A stretch of 60,477 nt of DNA. Source: an uncultured Candidatus Saccharibacteria bacterium (GTDB taxonomy: Bacteria; Patescibacteriota; Saccharimonadia; Saccharimonadales; Saccharimonadaceae). The DNA lies in assembly GCA_937989565.1 (NCBI GenBank), contig CALKRM010000009.1, positions 1 through 60,477 of the forward strand, given 5' to 3'. The notes beneath the pieces were generated by a model. That model searched no databases. It worked only from the letters and a program-made list of their open reading frames with translations, and was not told the origin of the DNA. Below, in pieces: positions 1 to 7,825 of this stretch. How positions within the stretch are numbered: the first letter of the stretch is position 1; the number at the start of each line of letters is the position of its first letter. Made by a program: the position numbers and the translations under genes.

Positions 1-100
1 GTTGTTGTGGTTGAGGTTGCTGAGCCTGAGACTGTTGTGGAGCCTGCTGGAATTGTGGCTGAGGTGGCACTTGAGGTTTATTGTTGTTACTATTGTCCAT
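1..100 (-). CDS. N-terminal fragment of a Gln/Pro-rich protein (runs off the window)
   Basis: An ATG at 98-100 on the minus strand follows a strong AGGAGG ribosome site at a normal distance. The first 33 residues are visible: Met-Asp, an Asn/Ser run, then mostly Gln, Pro and Ala. No domain can be recognised because the rest lies outside the window. Such low-complexity N-termini often precede a membrane or extracytoplasmic domain, but that is only a guess. It lies downstream of pnp on the same strand with 39 bases between, so it may be cotranscribed. Confidence 0.6.
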   Translation of the reverse strand, partial: MDNSNNNKPQVPPQPQFQQAPQQSQAQQPQPQQ

Positions 101-139
101 AAATTTTCCTCCTAAAATTACGCTTTCGCTATTATATAT

Positions 140-2257
140 TTACAAACCTATCATCGTCAAATTAATCTTACCGCGCTCATCAATTCCAGTGATTTTCACG
201 CGAACAGTTTGCCCTTCTCTCACGACATCAGTCACTTTTTCAACTCGATGTTCTGCCAATTTCGATATATGAACCATTCCGTCAACACCAGGAAGTATAT
301 TCACAAACGCGCCAAAATCTTTAATACCAACAACTTTACCTTCATAAATCTTGCCAACTTCTGGCTCTTCAACCAGACCCTTAATCCAGTTCATAGCCTT
401 TTCAATTGACGCGCCGTCTGGACTAGCCACGGTAATCAAACCATCTTCCTTAATATCAATTTCAGCGCCAGTTTCCGAAGTAATCTTATTGATCGTCTCG
501 CCACCCTTACCGATAATCACGCCAATCTTATCTGGGTCAATCTTAATCTTCTCAATTCGTGGCGCATACGGACTGAGCGACTCACGAGGCTCTGGAAGAA
601 CGCTGAGCATATGCTCCAAAATGTGCGCACGCCCCGCCTTACTCTGTTCAATCGCTTGACGTAAAATCGCCACCGGTAGTCCATGAACCTTCATGTCCAT
701 TTGAAGAGCTGTAATACCCTTTGAAGTACCCGTAACCTTAAAGTCCATATCACCAGCAAAGTCCTCAGCATCAGCGATATCGCTCAACACATACGGAGTA
801 TCGCCATCCATCATCAATCCCATCGCAATTCCACTCACGGGAGCCGAAATTGGCACGCCAGCGTCCATCAACGCCAAGCAGCTAGAACAAGTTGCCGCCA
901 TCGAAGTTGAACCGTTCTGACTCATAATTTCTGTCACCGAGCGAATAGCGTATGGAAAATCCTCTTCAGTTGGCAAAACTGGGAGCAAAGCACGTTCCGC
1001 CAAGTATCCGTGACCAATTTCACGTCGACCTGGACTGCCCATTCTCTTGACCTCGCCAACCGTATAGCCCGGCGCATTGTAATGATGCATATAACGTCGC
1101 TCACCGTCGGTAATTTCCATAGTGTCAATCAATTGCGAATAACTAAGCGGCGCCAAAGTCACAATATTCATTCCCTGAGTCACGCCACGCGTAAACAAGC
1201 TGGAACCGTGAGCGCGCGGCAAGAATCCGACTTCCGAGCTGAGCGGACGAATCTCAGTTAATTGTCGACCGTCAGGACGAACTCGTTCAGAGACAATTCC
1301 CCGACGAACATCTTTATGTAAAGCCAAAGTAAACGCTTCGTCGTAATCGCCACGAACTTCGCTATATTCTTCCTCGTCCAGTCCCAATTTTTCCGCCATC
1401 GCTTCATGGAACTCAGCACGAATTTCGCTAATCATTTCATTACGCTCTGGATATGGGCGACGAATTTTCTCACCAAATTTTCCATCAGCCCACGCGTTAA
1501 CCGTTTGCTGAATTGATTCGTCTGGCAAAATTAAATCGTATTCCTGCTGCGTTGGCGCAACTTTTTCTGCCAATTCGCGCTGCAAGGCAATTGCTGGCTG
1601 CATCATCTGGTGAGCCCACACCATAGCATCAACGATAACGTCCTCCGAAACTTCTTTGGCGCCAGCCTCTACCATTGTTATACCGCTTTCAATACCAGCC
1701 ACAACCAAATCAAGATCTGACTTTTCGCGCTCTTCTGGAGTCAAAAACGCCTTAAATTCACCGTTCACTCGACCCGCGCGCAAACCAGCCACTGGACCGT
1801 CAAACGGTGTACCAGTTAACATCAACGCGCTAGACGCAGCGATCATCGCAATCACATCTGGACGGAAACTCGGATCCATACTCAAAACAGTCGCGACGAC
1901 TTGAATTTCCTGTCGATAACCTTTCGGGAAAAGCGGACGAATCGGACGATCAATTAATCGACCAATCAACACAGCTTCATCGCTCGGGCGACCTTCGCGC
2001 TTAATAAATCGGCTGCCAGAAATCTTACCCGCTGCATAAAATTTTTCTTCATAATCAATCGACAATGGAAAATAATCCAATTGTACCGGACGTGGGCTAA
2101 CCTGAGCGCTACCCAAAACTACAGTGTCGCCATAACGCACCAAAACACTACCTGTCGTCCTAAAACCGACGCGATTCACCTCTAAAGTCAGCGGCCGACC
2201 ACAAAAATCAGTGGTAACACTAAAAATCTCCTTGCCACTTGGATTGATAATACTCAT
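140..2257 (-). CDS. pnp: Polyribonucleotide nucleotidyltransferase (PNPase)
   Basis: Phosphorolytic 3'-to-5' exoribonuclease of cytoplasmic RNA turnover, 705 residues, normal length for the family. Two RNase PH-like domains fill the N-terminal 500 residues (conserved FPLSIDYEEKFYAAGKISGS and IRPLFPKGY in the first, GDGERRYMHHYN-type active-site region in the second). They are followed by a KH domain with GVIIGKGGETI and a C-terminal S1 domain with GKVVGIKDFGAFV. I chose the ATG at 2257, which has AAAGGAGC five bases upstream, over an in-frame extension of 16 residues with no ribosome site. A TATAAT -10 (minus strand, 2354-2359) implies a leader of about 90 bases; PNPase leaders are often autoregulatory, but no known element is recognised here. 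Confidence 0.98.
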   Translation of the reverse strand: MSIINPSGKEIFSVTTDFCGRPLTLEVNRVGFRTTGSVLVRYGDTVVLGSAQVSPRPVQLDYFPLSIDYEEKFYAAGKISGSRFIKREGRPSDEAVLIGRLIDRPIRPLFPKGYRQEIQVVATVLSMDPSFRPDVIAMIAASSALMLTGTPFDGPVAGLRAGRVNGEFKAFLTPEEREKSDLDLVVAGIESGITMVEAGAKEVSEDVIVDAMVWAHQMMQPAIALQRELAEKVAPTQQEYDLILPDESIQQTVNAWADGKFGEKIRRPYPERNEMISEIRAEFHEAMAEKLGLDEEEYSEVRGDYDEAFTLALHKDVRRGIVSERVRPDGRQLTEIRPLSSEVGFLPRAHGSSLFTRGVTQGMNIVTLAPLSYSQLIDTMEITDGERRYMHHYNAPGYTVGEVKRMGSPGRREIGHGYLAERALLPVLPTEEDFPYAIRSVTEIMSQNGSTSMAATCSSCLALMDAGVPISAPVSGIAMGLMMDGDTPYVLSDIADAEDFAGDMDFKVTGTSKGITALQMDMKVHGLPVAILRQAIEQSKAGRAHILEHMLSVLPEPRESLSPYAPRIEKIKIDPDKIGVIIGKGGETINKITSETGAEIDIKEDGLITVASPDGASIEKAMNWIKGLVEEPEVGKIYEGKVVGIKDFGAFVNILPGVDGMVHISKLAEHRVEKVTDVVREGQTVRVKITGIDERGKINLTMIGL

Positions 2258-2353
2258 AAAGAGCTCCTTTCTTGCGGTAGTAACAGGGATGAAATTACTT
2301 GGCAATTTAGTCGTCTCATCTCTATCACTTCCGCGTTACAAATTGCTCCTTAT

Positions 2354-2359
2354 ATTATA
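2354..2359 (-). promoter_or_regulatory. -10 box of the pnp promoter
   Basis: The minus strand reads TATAAT here, leaving a leader of roughly 90 bases before the pnp start. It is back to back with the sortase promoter, so the 2260-2438 gap holds a divergent promoter pair. Confidence 0.55.
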
Positions 2360-2426
2360 CTAAAACCTCAGCCCAAACGCCAGCCGCGAGCGCGCTTAAC
2401 ATAACCTTATTAACAGATGAGTATGC

Positions 2427-2432
2427 TATAAT
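2427..2432 (+). promoter_or_regulatory. -10 box of a leaderless sortase promoter
   Basis: TATAAT is followed by exactly six bases and then the ATG at 2439. Sigma-70 transcription normally starts about seven bases after the hexamer, so the mRNA would begin at the A of the start codon. No ribosome site is present. Confidence 0.6.
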
Positions 2433-2438
2433 TTATTC

Positions 2439-3047
2439 ATGTCACTTCAGCTAAATTCAGTAAAAAATCGCCAGAAAAGCTGGAAAAGCTATATCTTAAC
2501 TATAATCGCAATCTTAATGATTCTTGGCGGAGTTTATTTGCTTGCTCTCATCAGCACGCCCCTCATTTTGTCACAAAACATCAATCCAAAAGACAACCAC
2601 ACCACTCAGCTCATCGTTAAAACTGAGAATAAAATTACCGAAAATCGACTTTACATACCAAAAATCGACATAAATTTGCCTTATAGTACTGGCGGCGCCG
2701 AAACAATGGAGCGTGGCGCGTGGTGGCGTAAACCAGAAAACGGCAACCCAAAAGATGGCGGCAATTTTGTCTTATCTGCGCACCGTTTTATTATGGGATT
2801 AACTCCTCAACAGACACTCAGAAAATCGCCTTTTTATAATATTGATAAATTAACTGTCGGCGATGAAATTATCATTGACTATAACGGCGTGCGTTACAAT
2901 TACGTCATCAGCGAAAAACAAAGCGTTAAACCAGATGCCGTGGAAATCGAACAGCGCACAGATCAGCCGCAATTAACTCTTTATTCCTGCACTTTGGGTG
3001 GCGCAAACGACGGACGAGATGTGATTATCGCCAAATTGAAAAAATAG
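2439..3047 (+). CDS. Sortase family transpeptidase (class D/E-like)
   Basis: A 202-residue type II membrane protein. Residues about 17-45 form one signal-anchor helix, followed by an extracytoplasmic sortase barrel. The catalytic triad is visible: His in LSAHR (about residue 117), Cys in TLYSCT (about 185) and Arg in DGRDVI (about 194). Sortases cut a C-terminal sorting motif and join the protein to peptidoglycan or to another surface protein. No substrate with a clear LPxTG tail is seen in the window, and the gene stands alone, so this may be a housekeeping sortase. The ATG has no Shine-Dalgarno sequence but sits six bases after a TATAAT box. Confidence 0.9.
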   Translation: MSLQLNSVKNRQKSWKSYILTIIAILMILGGVYLLALISTPLILSQNINPKDNHTTQLIVKTENKITENRLYIPKIDINLPYSTGGAETMERGAWWRKPENGNPKDGGNFVLSAHRFIMGLTPQQTLRKSPFYNIDKLTVGDEIIIDYNGVRYNYVISEKQSVKPDAVEIEQRTDQPQLTLYSCTLGGANDGRDVIIAKLKK

Positions 3048-3059
3048 CCAGAACAACAA

Positions 3060-3090
3060 AAATCCCCTTTTCGTCAAAGGGGATTTAAGC
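3060..3090. terminator. Bidirectional terminator between sortase gene and rpsO
   Basis: A perfect 11-base stem (AAATCCCCTTT at 3060-3070, AAAGGGGATTT at 3076-3086) with a five-base loop. A/T runs on both flanks let it work for both convergent genes. Confidence 0.85.
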
Positions 3091-3105
3091 AGTTTTTAAC
3101 GTAAA

Positions 3106-3372
3106 TTATTTACGCAAACCTAACTTGGCAACAACTGCTTTGTAACTCTCAAAATCAGTTCGCTCCAAATATTTCAGCAAACGCTTGCGCTTACCGACCA
3201 TTTGGATCAAGCCGCGACGAGCCATGAAATCGTGCTTATTCGCCTTCAAATGCTCTGTGACTTCTTTGATACGAGCCGTCAAAACTGACACCTGAGCTTG
3301 TGGACTACCGACGTCGTTTTTATTGACCTGAGTCAAAGCAATTGCTTTCGCTTTATTTTCTTTGCTAATCAT
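3106..3372 (-). CDS. rpsO: 30S ribosomal protein S15
   Basis: 88 residues, the standard length. S15 binds the central domain of 16S rRNA early in 30S assembly. The family features are clear: DVGSPQAQVSVLTARI near residue 20, LKANKHDFMARRGL in the middle, and the RKRLLKYLERTD helix toward the end. It is read toward the terminator shared with the sortase gene, with truB just upstream on the same strand. The neighbourhood truB-rpsO-pnp is common in bacteria; here the sortase gene has been inserted between rpsO and pnp. Confidence 0.98.
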   Translation of the reverse strand: MISKENKAKAIALTQVNKNDVGSPQAQVSVLTARIKEVTEHLKANKHDFMARRGLIQMVGKRKRLLKYLERTDFESYKAVVAKLGLRK

Positions 3373-3410
3373 AGCTCTGTAATTATACCAAGCTTCTCTG
3401 TTTTTTGCAA

Positions 3411-4067
3411 TTAGCTAGTAATCCCGAAGTCCGCCAGAGTCTTTGCCTGATCAATAGAATAGTCAGCAATTTTTGTTCGACGCAAATTCTCACAATACGC
3501 ACCCGTCCCTAGTTTCTCGCCAATATCCACCGCTAACGTTCGGATATAAGTTCCACTTGAAACATGAGTTCTGATCTTTAATTTTGGATATTCGTATGCC
3601 AACAATTCCAACGAGTAAATTTCTATCACACGCTTAGGAATCTCAACTTGTTTACCTTCACGCGCCAATTTATACGCTCTTTCACCGTTAATTTTTATTG
3701 CGCTAAAAATCGGCGGCGTCTGCTCAATTTTTCCCACAAATTGACTAGCCACCTGCTGAACTTCTTCCAAACTCGGCTCATAATCAGACACATCAGTAAT
3801 TTCGCCTTCTGGATCACCCGTCGAACTATTCTTGCCCAGAATAATTTCCGCCTCGTACCACTTATCTAACTTAGTGAAAGTTTCAGCTTCGCGGCATTTC
3901 TTTCCAGTCACAATAATCATTAGCCCTGTAGCGAACGGATCAAGCGTACCCGTATGGCCAACCTTCACCTTCTTTCCCGCCTGATTAGATAAAACTCGTC
4001 GCAAGCGCGCCACCACCCCAAAGCTAGTCATTCCCTGAGGTTTGTCTATGAGAATCACTTCGTCCAT
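3411..4067 (-). CDS. truB: tRNA pseudouridine-55 synthase
   Basis: Converts U55 in the T-loop of tRNAs to pseudouridine. 218 residues, on the short side because the C-terminal PUA domain of larger homologues is missing. The catalytic Asp lies in GHTGTLDPFATGLM (about residue 43). Other family blocks are KPQGMTSF at the N-terminus, TPPIFSAIKINGERAY in the middle and SSGTYIRTLAVDIG near residue 170. The ATG at 4067 follows the stop of the upstream DHH-like gene after only three bases and has AGGA nine bases upstream. The two genes are therefore one transcription unit and probably translationally coupled. Confidence 0.96.
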   Translation of the reverse strand: MDEVILIDKPQGMTSFGVVARLRRVLSNQAGKKVKVGHTGTLDPFATGLMIIVTGKKCREAETFTKLDKWYEAEIILGKNSSTGDPEGEITDVSDYEPSLEEVQQVASQFVGKIEQTPPIFSAIKINGERAYKLAREGKQVEIPKRVIEIYSLELLAYEYPKLKIRTHVSSGTYIRTLAVDIGEKLGTGAYCENLRRTKIADYSIDQAKTLADFGITS

Positions 4068-4070
4068 CAA

Positions 4071-5765
4071 CTATTGTCCTGGGATGTGGAATTGCGCTGG
4101 ATTGAAATCTGCGTTTTGAGCTGGCTGAGTTGGCATCGCAGTGATCGGCGCAGGCGCTGGAGCTTGCGGAGCAGCTACTGGCTCAGGAGCCACCCCTAGC
4201 GGCGCAATCTGCGGCAATCCACTTACATCAACACCTGTAGGCGCTGGCGGCATTGGCGGCAAAGCGCCGAAATCCGGCATTGCTGGTGGCATTGGTAAAT
4301 CAAAGCCTGGAATGCTATTTTCAGGATTTGTTATTACTGGCTCAATTGGCGCAATCGGCTGACTCGGAGCTGGCGCTACTGGATTATTCAATTGATTTGT
4401 GTCATTGGTAATTGCCGAAATAATCGACTCTTCAGATTGTGGCGCAACAGGTATCGTCGACAATTTTTGCTCAGCGGCGTTAGTTGTCGCAAACGGATCA
4501 ATCTTTGGTGGTTCATCAGACACGCCCATAGCCGCATTTAACGGAGTATCGCCAAACGACGGCGTGTTATCACCCACATATTTACCGTGCGTTAAAATGG
4601 TTTTATTTTGGTCGCTAGCCAATTCCCTAATCTTATCCTCAGCGGCTTGTGTAGTCGTTGCGTTCAGAGTGCCACCCATCAGCGGAGTTTCCTCAAAAGA
4701 AAGCTCACCCTTTGAAACTATTTTTTCACTAGGCTTTTCTTCCTCGGCTTGTGGCTCCTCTTTTATTGGCTCAATTTTAGCCAATTTTTCTTCAGCAATC
4801 CTAGCAGACTCTTCTTGCTTTTCCTTCGCTGTTTGTTCAGCTACTTCATCGACATCGCCCTTCTTTTCATGGCTAATCGACAAAGTTCCGTCCGCGTGTA
4901 CGGTTTCCTCGTCTTTCTCTACTTCTTCAGTTTTATCCTCTGAAGCTTCTTCTTTTTCTGGAGATTTTTCTTCGATCTTTTCAATCTTCTGTGGCTCGTC
5001 CTCTACTTCGCTCTCTGCAATCTTTGAAACCACCAATTGCTGATTTGCGCCCGCCGCCATAAGTTCTGCAGCTGTAGTCATAACCTTTGATGACGTATTG
5101 CTATTACTAAACCTCTCAGTTACCGCCACAATTCCCGTAAGCAAAGCCGTCGCCATCTGTTCGTCCAGAGTTACCTTCGGCGTTTTCAGGTCATCAAGAA
5201 GCTCAACAACCATTTCACTCACGCCACTAGCATTAGATTCGTGCCAATCAACAGAGCCCAGACCACTCTTTACGTCGCCCGCTGTTATAGCCACAACCGT
5301 AGCATCGTGCAAAATCTTACCGTGCGCAGTCAAAGCCGTATCAATACTTTCACTATTTTCAACATTTAGCGCCAAAACTAGCTCAACGTTATAATCACCC
5401 TGTGAAAATTCCAAGTCTTTATCGGTAATTGTCGTACGATATGGCGTAATAAAAATCTTCACCGCGTCATCAACAACTTTATAGCGCAAATGGTCAGCCT
5501 TTTCTTTATCCAAGGCGATAATAAAATCACGTAAAGAATCTGCGGTCTGCTCAAACGTCTTATCAGGATTCAAGAACGTAATTGCTGGCGGAATGTCGCC
5601 ACTAAACACAGCCGTAGCGTGCTTCCCTAGTTTATTGAGGAAAATCGTCAATCCCAATGCTGCCGACAATTCGTCGACTGACGGACTAGAACTCACCGTC
5701 ACTAAAATATTAGTTACATCCTTTATACTCTGGATTACTTTTTGCTTTGCTGATCCGTTTGACAT
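4071..5765 (-). CDS. Degenerate DHH-family (NrnA-like) protein with long disordered tail
   Basis: 564 residues. The first 240 or so resemble the DHH phosphoesterase fold of NrnA-type nanoRNase/pAp phosphatase: a SPSVDELSAALGL block where motif I is expected and a SNASGVSEMVVELL block where the post-DHH helix is expected. The metal-binding aspartates of motif I and the DHH triplet itself are not recognisable, so hydrolase activity is doubtful. From about residue 250 the protein is Glu/Lys-rich, then Pro/Ala/Met-rich, and probably disordered. NrnA-type genes often sit beside truB in Gram-positive bacteria, which supports the relationship. Function unknown. It starts at an ATG overlapping the poorly conserved 5' region at 5765, and truB follows within three bases. 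Confidence 0.7.
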   Translation of the reverse strand: MSNGSAKQKVIQSIKDVTNILVTVSSSPSVDELSAALGLTIFLNKLGKHATAVFSGDIPPAITFLNPDKTFEQTADSLRDFIIALDKEKADHLRYKVVDDAVKIFITPYRTTITDKDLEFSQGDYNVELVLALNVENSESIDTALTAHGKILHDATVVAITAGDVKSGLGSVDWHESNASGVSEMVVELLDDLKTPKVTLDEQMATALLTGIVAVTERFSNSNTSSKVMTTAAELMAAGANQQLVVSKIAESEVEDEPQKIEKIEEKSPEKEEASEDKTEEVEKDEETVHADGTLSISHEKKGDVDEVAEQTAKEKQEESARIAEEKLAKIEPIKEEPQAEEEKPSEKIVSKGELSFEETPLMGGTLNATTTQAAEDKIRELASDQNKTILTHGKYVGDNTPSFGDTPLNAAMGVSDEPPKIDPFATTNAAEQKLSTIPVAPQSEESIISAITNDTNQLNNPVAPAPSQPIAPIEPVITNPENSIPGFDLPMPPAMPDFGALPPMPPAPTGVDVSGLPQIAPLGVAPEPVAAPQAPAPAPITAMPTQPAQNADFNPAQFHIPGQ

Positions 5766-5851
5766 GATTTTTCCTATGTTTGTTTTTTGTAATTACGCTT
5801 GGCATCACTATACCATAAGCAGTACCATAAAGTCAATATCTAAGCCACCTC

Positions 5852-5880
5852 TTTACAATTTATGCTATTTTCTGTATAAT
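5852..5880 (+). promoter_or_regulatory. rpsT promoter
   Basis: TTTACA at 5852-5857 and TATAAT at 5875-5880, separated by 17 bases: a near-consensus housekeeping promoter. The transcript would have a leader of about 38 bases with the AAAGGAG site before rpsT. Confidence 0.75.
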
Positions 5881-5924
5881 TCTTCCTGATTAGCGATACA
5901 AATCTATAGAGGTAAAGGAGAAAC

Positions 5925-6275
5925 ATGCCAATCATCAAATCCGCCATCAAGCGTGCTAAACAAACCCTAAAGCGCCGCGAGCGAAACATCAGCATTAAAA
6001 AAGACATTAAGACTGCTGTTAAAGCTTTCTCTGCAGAACCAAGCACAAAAACTCTTGCTGCAGCACAAAGCGAAATCGACACCGCTGTTAAAAAAGGCTT
6101 GATTAAGAAAAACACTGCTGCTCGCCGAAAGAGCGCATTGAGCAAAATTGCTAAAAAAGCAGGCGTTACATTAGAGGCTGCTGCTAAAAAACCAGCCGCA
6201 AAGCCAGCAGCTAAGAAAACTGCCGCTAAAAAAGCTCCAGCAAAGAAACCAGCTGCTAAGAAAACTGAAAAATAA
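5925..6275 (+). CDS. rpsT: 30S ribosomal protein S20 with histone-H1-like C-terminal tail
   Basis: The first 85 residues are ordinary S20, a primary 16S rRNA-binding protein: PIIKSAIKRAKQTLKRRERN at the start and GLIKKNTAARRKSALSKIAKKA before the extension. About 30 further residues consist only of Lys, Ala, Pro and Thr in AAKKPA-type repeats, like the tail of histone H1 or of HU-type nucleoid proteins. The total of 116 is well above the usual 85-90. The start is fixed by AAAGGAG seven bases upstream. The tail probably adds RNA or DNA binding, but this is inference. It is a single-gene transcription unit with its own promoter and terminator. Confidence 0.95.
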   Translation: MPIIKSAIKRAKQTLKRRERNISIKKDIKTAVKAFSAEPSTKTLAAAQSEIDTAVKKGLIKKNTAARRKSALSKIAKKAGVTLEAAAKKPAAKPAAKKTAAKKAPAKKPAAKKTEK

Positions 6276-6293
6276 TCTGTAAAGATTACTAGA

Positions 6294-6327
6294 AAATACC
6301 CCGGAATTAGCTGGGGTATTTTTATTT
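6294..6327 (+). terminator. rpsT terminator
   Basis: Stem AAATACCCC (6294-6302) with GGGGTATTT (6313-6321), ten-base loop, followed by a T run. Confidence 0.85.
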
Positions 6328-6331
6328 AACA

Positions 6332-6787
6332 TCAGTCGACTAATCGACTCGATAATTTGTATACTTGATTTATTTCTTTGCTTTCTAACTTCCAGTTGCA
6401 GAGTTCAGCTTTAATTAGCTCTGGACTCAAAGGGGAAGCAATCAAACTCGACGACTCCCCTTCAGCAAAAGGGTCGTCGTCTCCGTTCAGCGCCTCGTAA
6501 GACACCTCGCGATTGTCTTCTGAGTACCAGGCACGCTCTGCATAGAGCTCCCACACTCTCCACAAAAGAGCTTTCCTGTAAATCAGTATCTCGGAGTCTC
6601 ATTCTCAGCTATCCCACGAATCGTTGTGCTTGTCCTCGGCAATCTTATAGCCGAATACCTTGTGTCCATTGAACAGTGCTTGCTCGCGCTGCTGGTCGAT
6701 GGAGACATCGTTTTGTGCGTGAGACGAAAAGCGGTAGTAGGCGATAGCTAGGTTGTTGTCGTTCTGGACAAATTCAGTCTTTGCCAC
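6332..6787 (-). pseudogene. Remnant of a serine recombinase (resolvase N-terminus plus zinc ribbon)
   Basis: A GTG at 6787, directly after the stop of the specificity gene and preceded by GGGAGGTGA, opens a frame with LAIAYYRFSSHAQNDVSIDQ. That is the catalytic-Ser block of large serine recombinases. The frame stops at 6605 after 60 residues. Just beyond, another frame at about 6541-6582 reads FTGKLFCGECGSSM, the zinc-ribbon signature that follows the recombinase domain in this family. Most of the protein between the two is gone and the frame is broken. The last 200 bases (open in one frame from a TTG at 6565) show nothing recognisable. Family knowledge makes both blocks diagnostic; loss of function is inferred from the deletion and the stops. 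Confidence 0.8.
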
Positions 6788-7825
6788 CTATAAAGTCACC
6801 TCCCTCAATTCTTTCATTGATTTCTTGCTTTGCGTTAATACAGCTTCCATGTGCAAATCCATATATGCCCAATCAGGTTTACCAGCAGAATCAGCGGGCA
6901 ACTTGATATGTTCTTGCTTCAAAAGGTCAGGAAACAATCCGTAATTGTAAGAATATTTGCGTGCTATCGGTTGCAGGCATGCGGCCATGAACAGACACGC
7001 ATGCTCTGAAATTCCTAGTGTATCGAGGTAGTAGATATCACGTCCTGAAACAAACTCCTCTGGCTGATAGAAGAACGTTGCATTTTCTGAGCCAAATGAA
7101 ATTACGCCACTTGGGCTTGGTGACATGTCTTCGGTTTTTACAACACGAAATTTAATACCATTATCAAATTTCGTTCGAACAACATAAGGGATACCTTTAT
7201 CATCCTCAACAACTTGCCTAGTATGAAAAACAGACGGCTTAATAATCTTGAACAACTTGCCAATCTCGAAATCTTTCCATTTTGAGATATCAACCTTCGC
7301 CTTCTCTGCCTTGGCAAGCCTTAGATTGCCAAGGCAAGCCTTAGATTCGTTCATGACATTCTGCATGAACGAATCTATATAAGCCCAATCAGGGTTACCT
7401 GATTTATCCGCAGGCAATTTGATATGTTCTTCAACAATTGTTTGCGAATTTAGCTGGTCAATATACGAATATCTTGTCAGCGAGGCTCGTATAGCTGTCG
7501 CAATAAACAATCCTGTTAATTCAGTCAGCTTATCACTATACAAAAGCAAAATTGCTGACCCAGCACCACCTCTACCAAGGAAATCTTTCGCTTGATAGAA
7601 TGCAGACCCATCTAATGGGCTAACCGTAATACAGTTTCTGGCATCCAATGCTTCATTATCTTTTGGTTCACAATATTTCACTACACCGTTATTGAAATTC
7701 CCAGATGCCACAAATGGAACATTACCATCAGAGTATGCTGCTTGACTTCTAGCAACAGGTCGTTTCACCTCAAACAATTCTCCAATGGCAAATGACTTCC
7801 ACTTACTCGTATCGATCTTATTCAT
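6788..7825 (-). CDS. Restriction-modification specificity subunit (HsdS/BcgIB-like), two target-recognition domains
   Basis: 345 residues built from two similar halves. Each half starts with a D-x-SKWK-x-F-x-IG-x-LF block (about residues 5 and 180) and ends with HIKLPAD followed by PDWAY (about residues 135 and 315). Each half is one DNA-recognition domain with its conserved spacer, the layout of type I HsdS and type IIB BcgI-like S subunits. The start is the ATG at 7825, which overlaps the end of the upstream RM gene by eight bases and has GGGCGGTGAG upstream. A 14-base perfect inverted repeat and a 15-base direct repeat fall in the hinge between the halves. The methylase partner is interrupted, so the complex is probably inactive. 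Confidence 0.88.
   Translation of the reverse strand: MNKIDTSKWKSFAIGELFEVKRPVARSQAAYSDGNVPFVASGNFNNGVVKYCEPKDNEALDARNCITVSPLDGSAFYQAKDFLGRGGAGSAILLLYSDKLTELTGLFIATAIRASLTRYSYIDQLNSQTIVEEHIKLPADKSGNPDWAYIDSFMQNVMNESKACLGNLRLAKAEKAKVDISKWKDFEIGKLFKIIKPSVFHTRQVVEDDKGIPYVVRTKFDNGIKFRVVKTEDMSPSPSGVISFGSENATFFYQPEEFVSGRDIYYLDTLGISEHACLFMAACLQPIARKYSYNYGLFPDLLKQEHIKLPADSAGKPDWAYMDLHMEAVLTQSKKSMKELREVTL
7313..7377. repeat. Direct and inverted repeats in the hinge of the specificity gene
   Basis: GGCAAGCCTTAGATT occurs at 7313-7327 and again at 7333-7347. Overlapping the second copy, TAGATTCGTTCATG (7342-7355) and CATGAACGAATCTA (7364-7377) form a perfect 14-base inverted repeat with an 8-base loop. 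Both lie between the two recognition domains, where domain exchange in hsdS genes commonly occurs. Confidence 0.85.
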
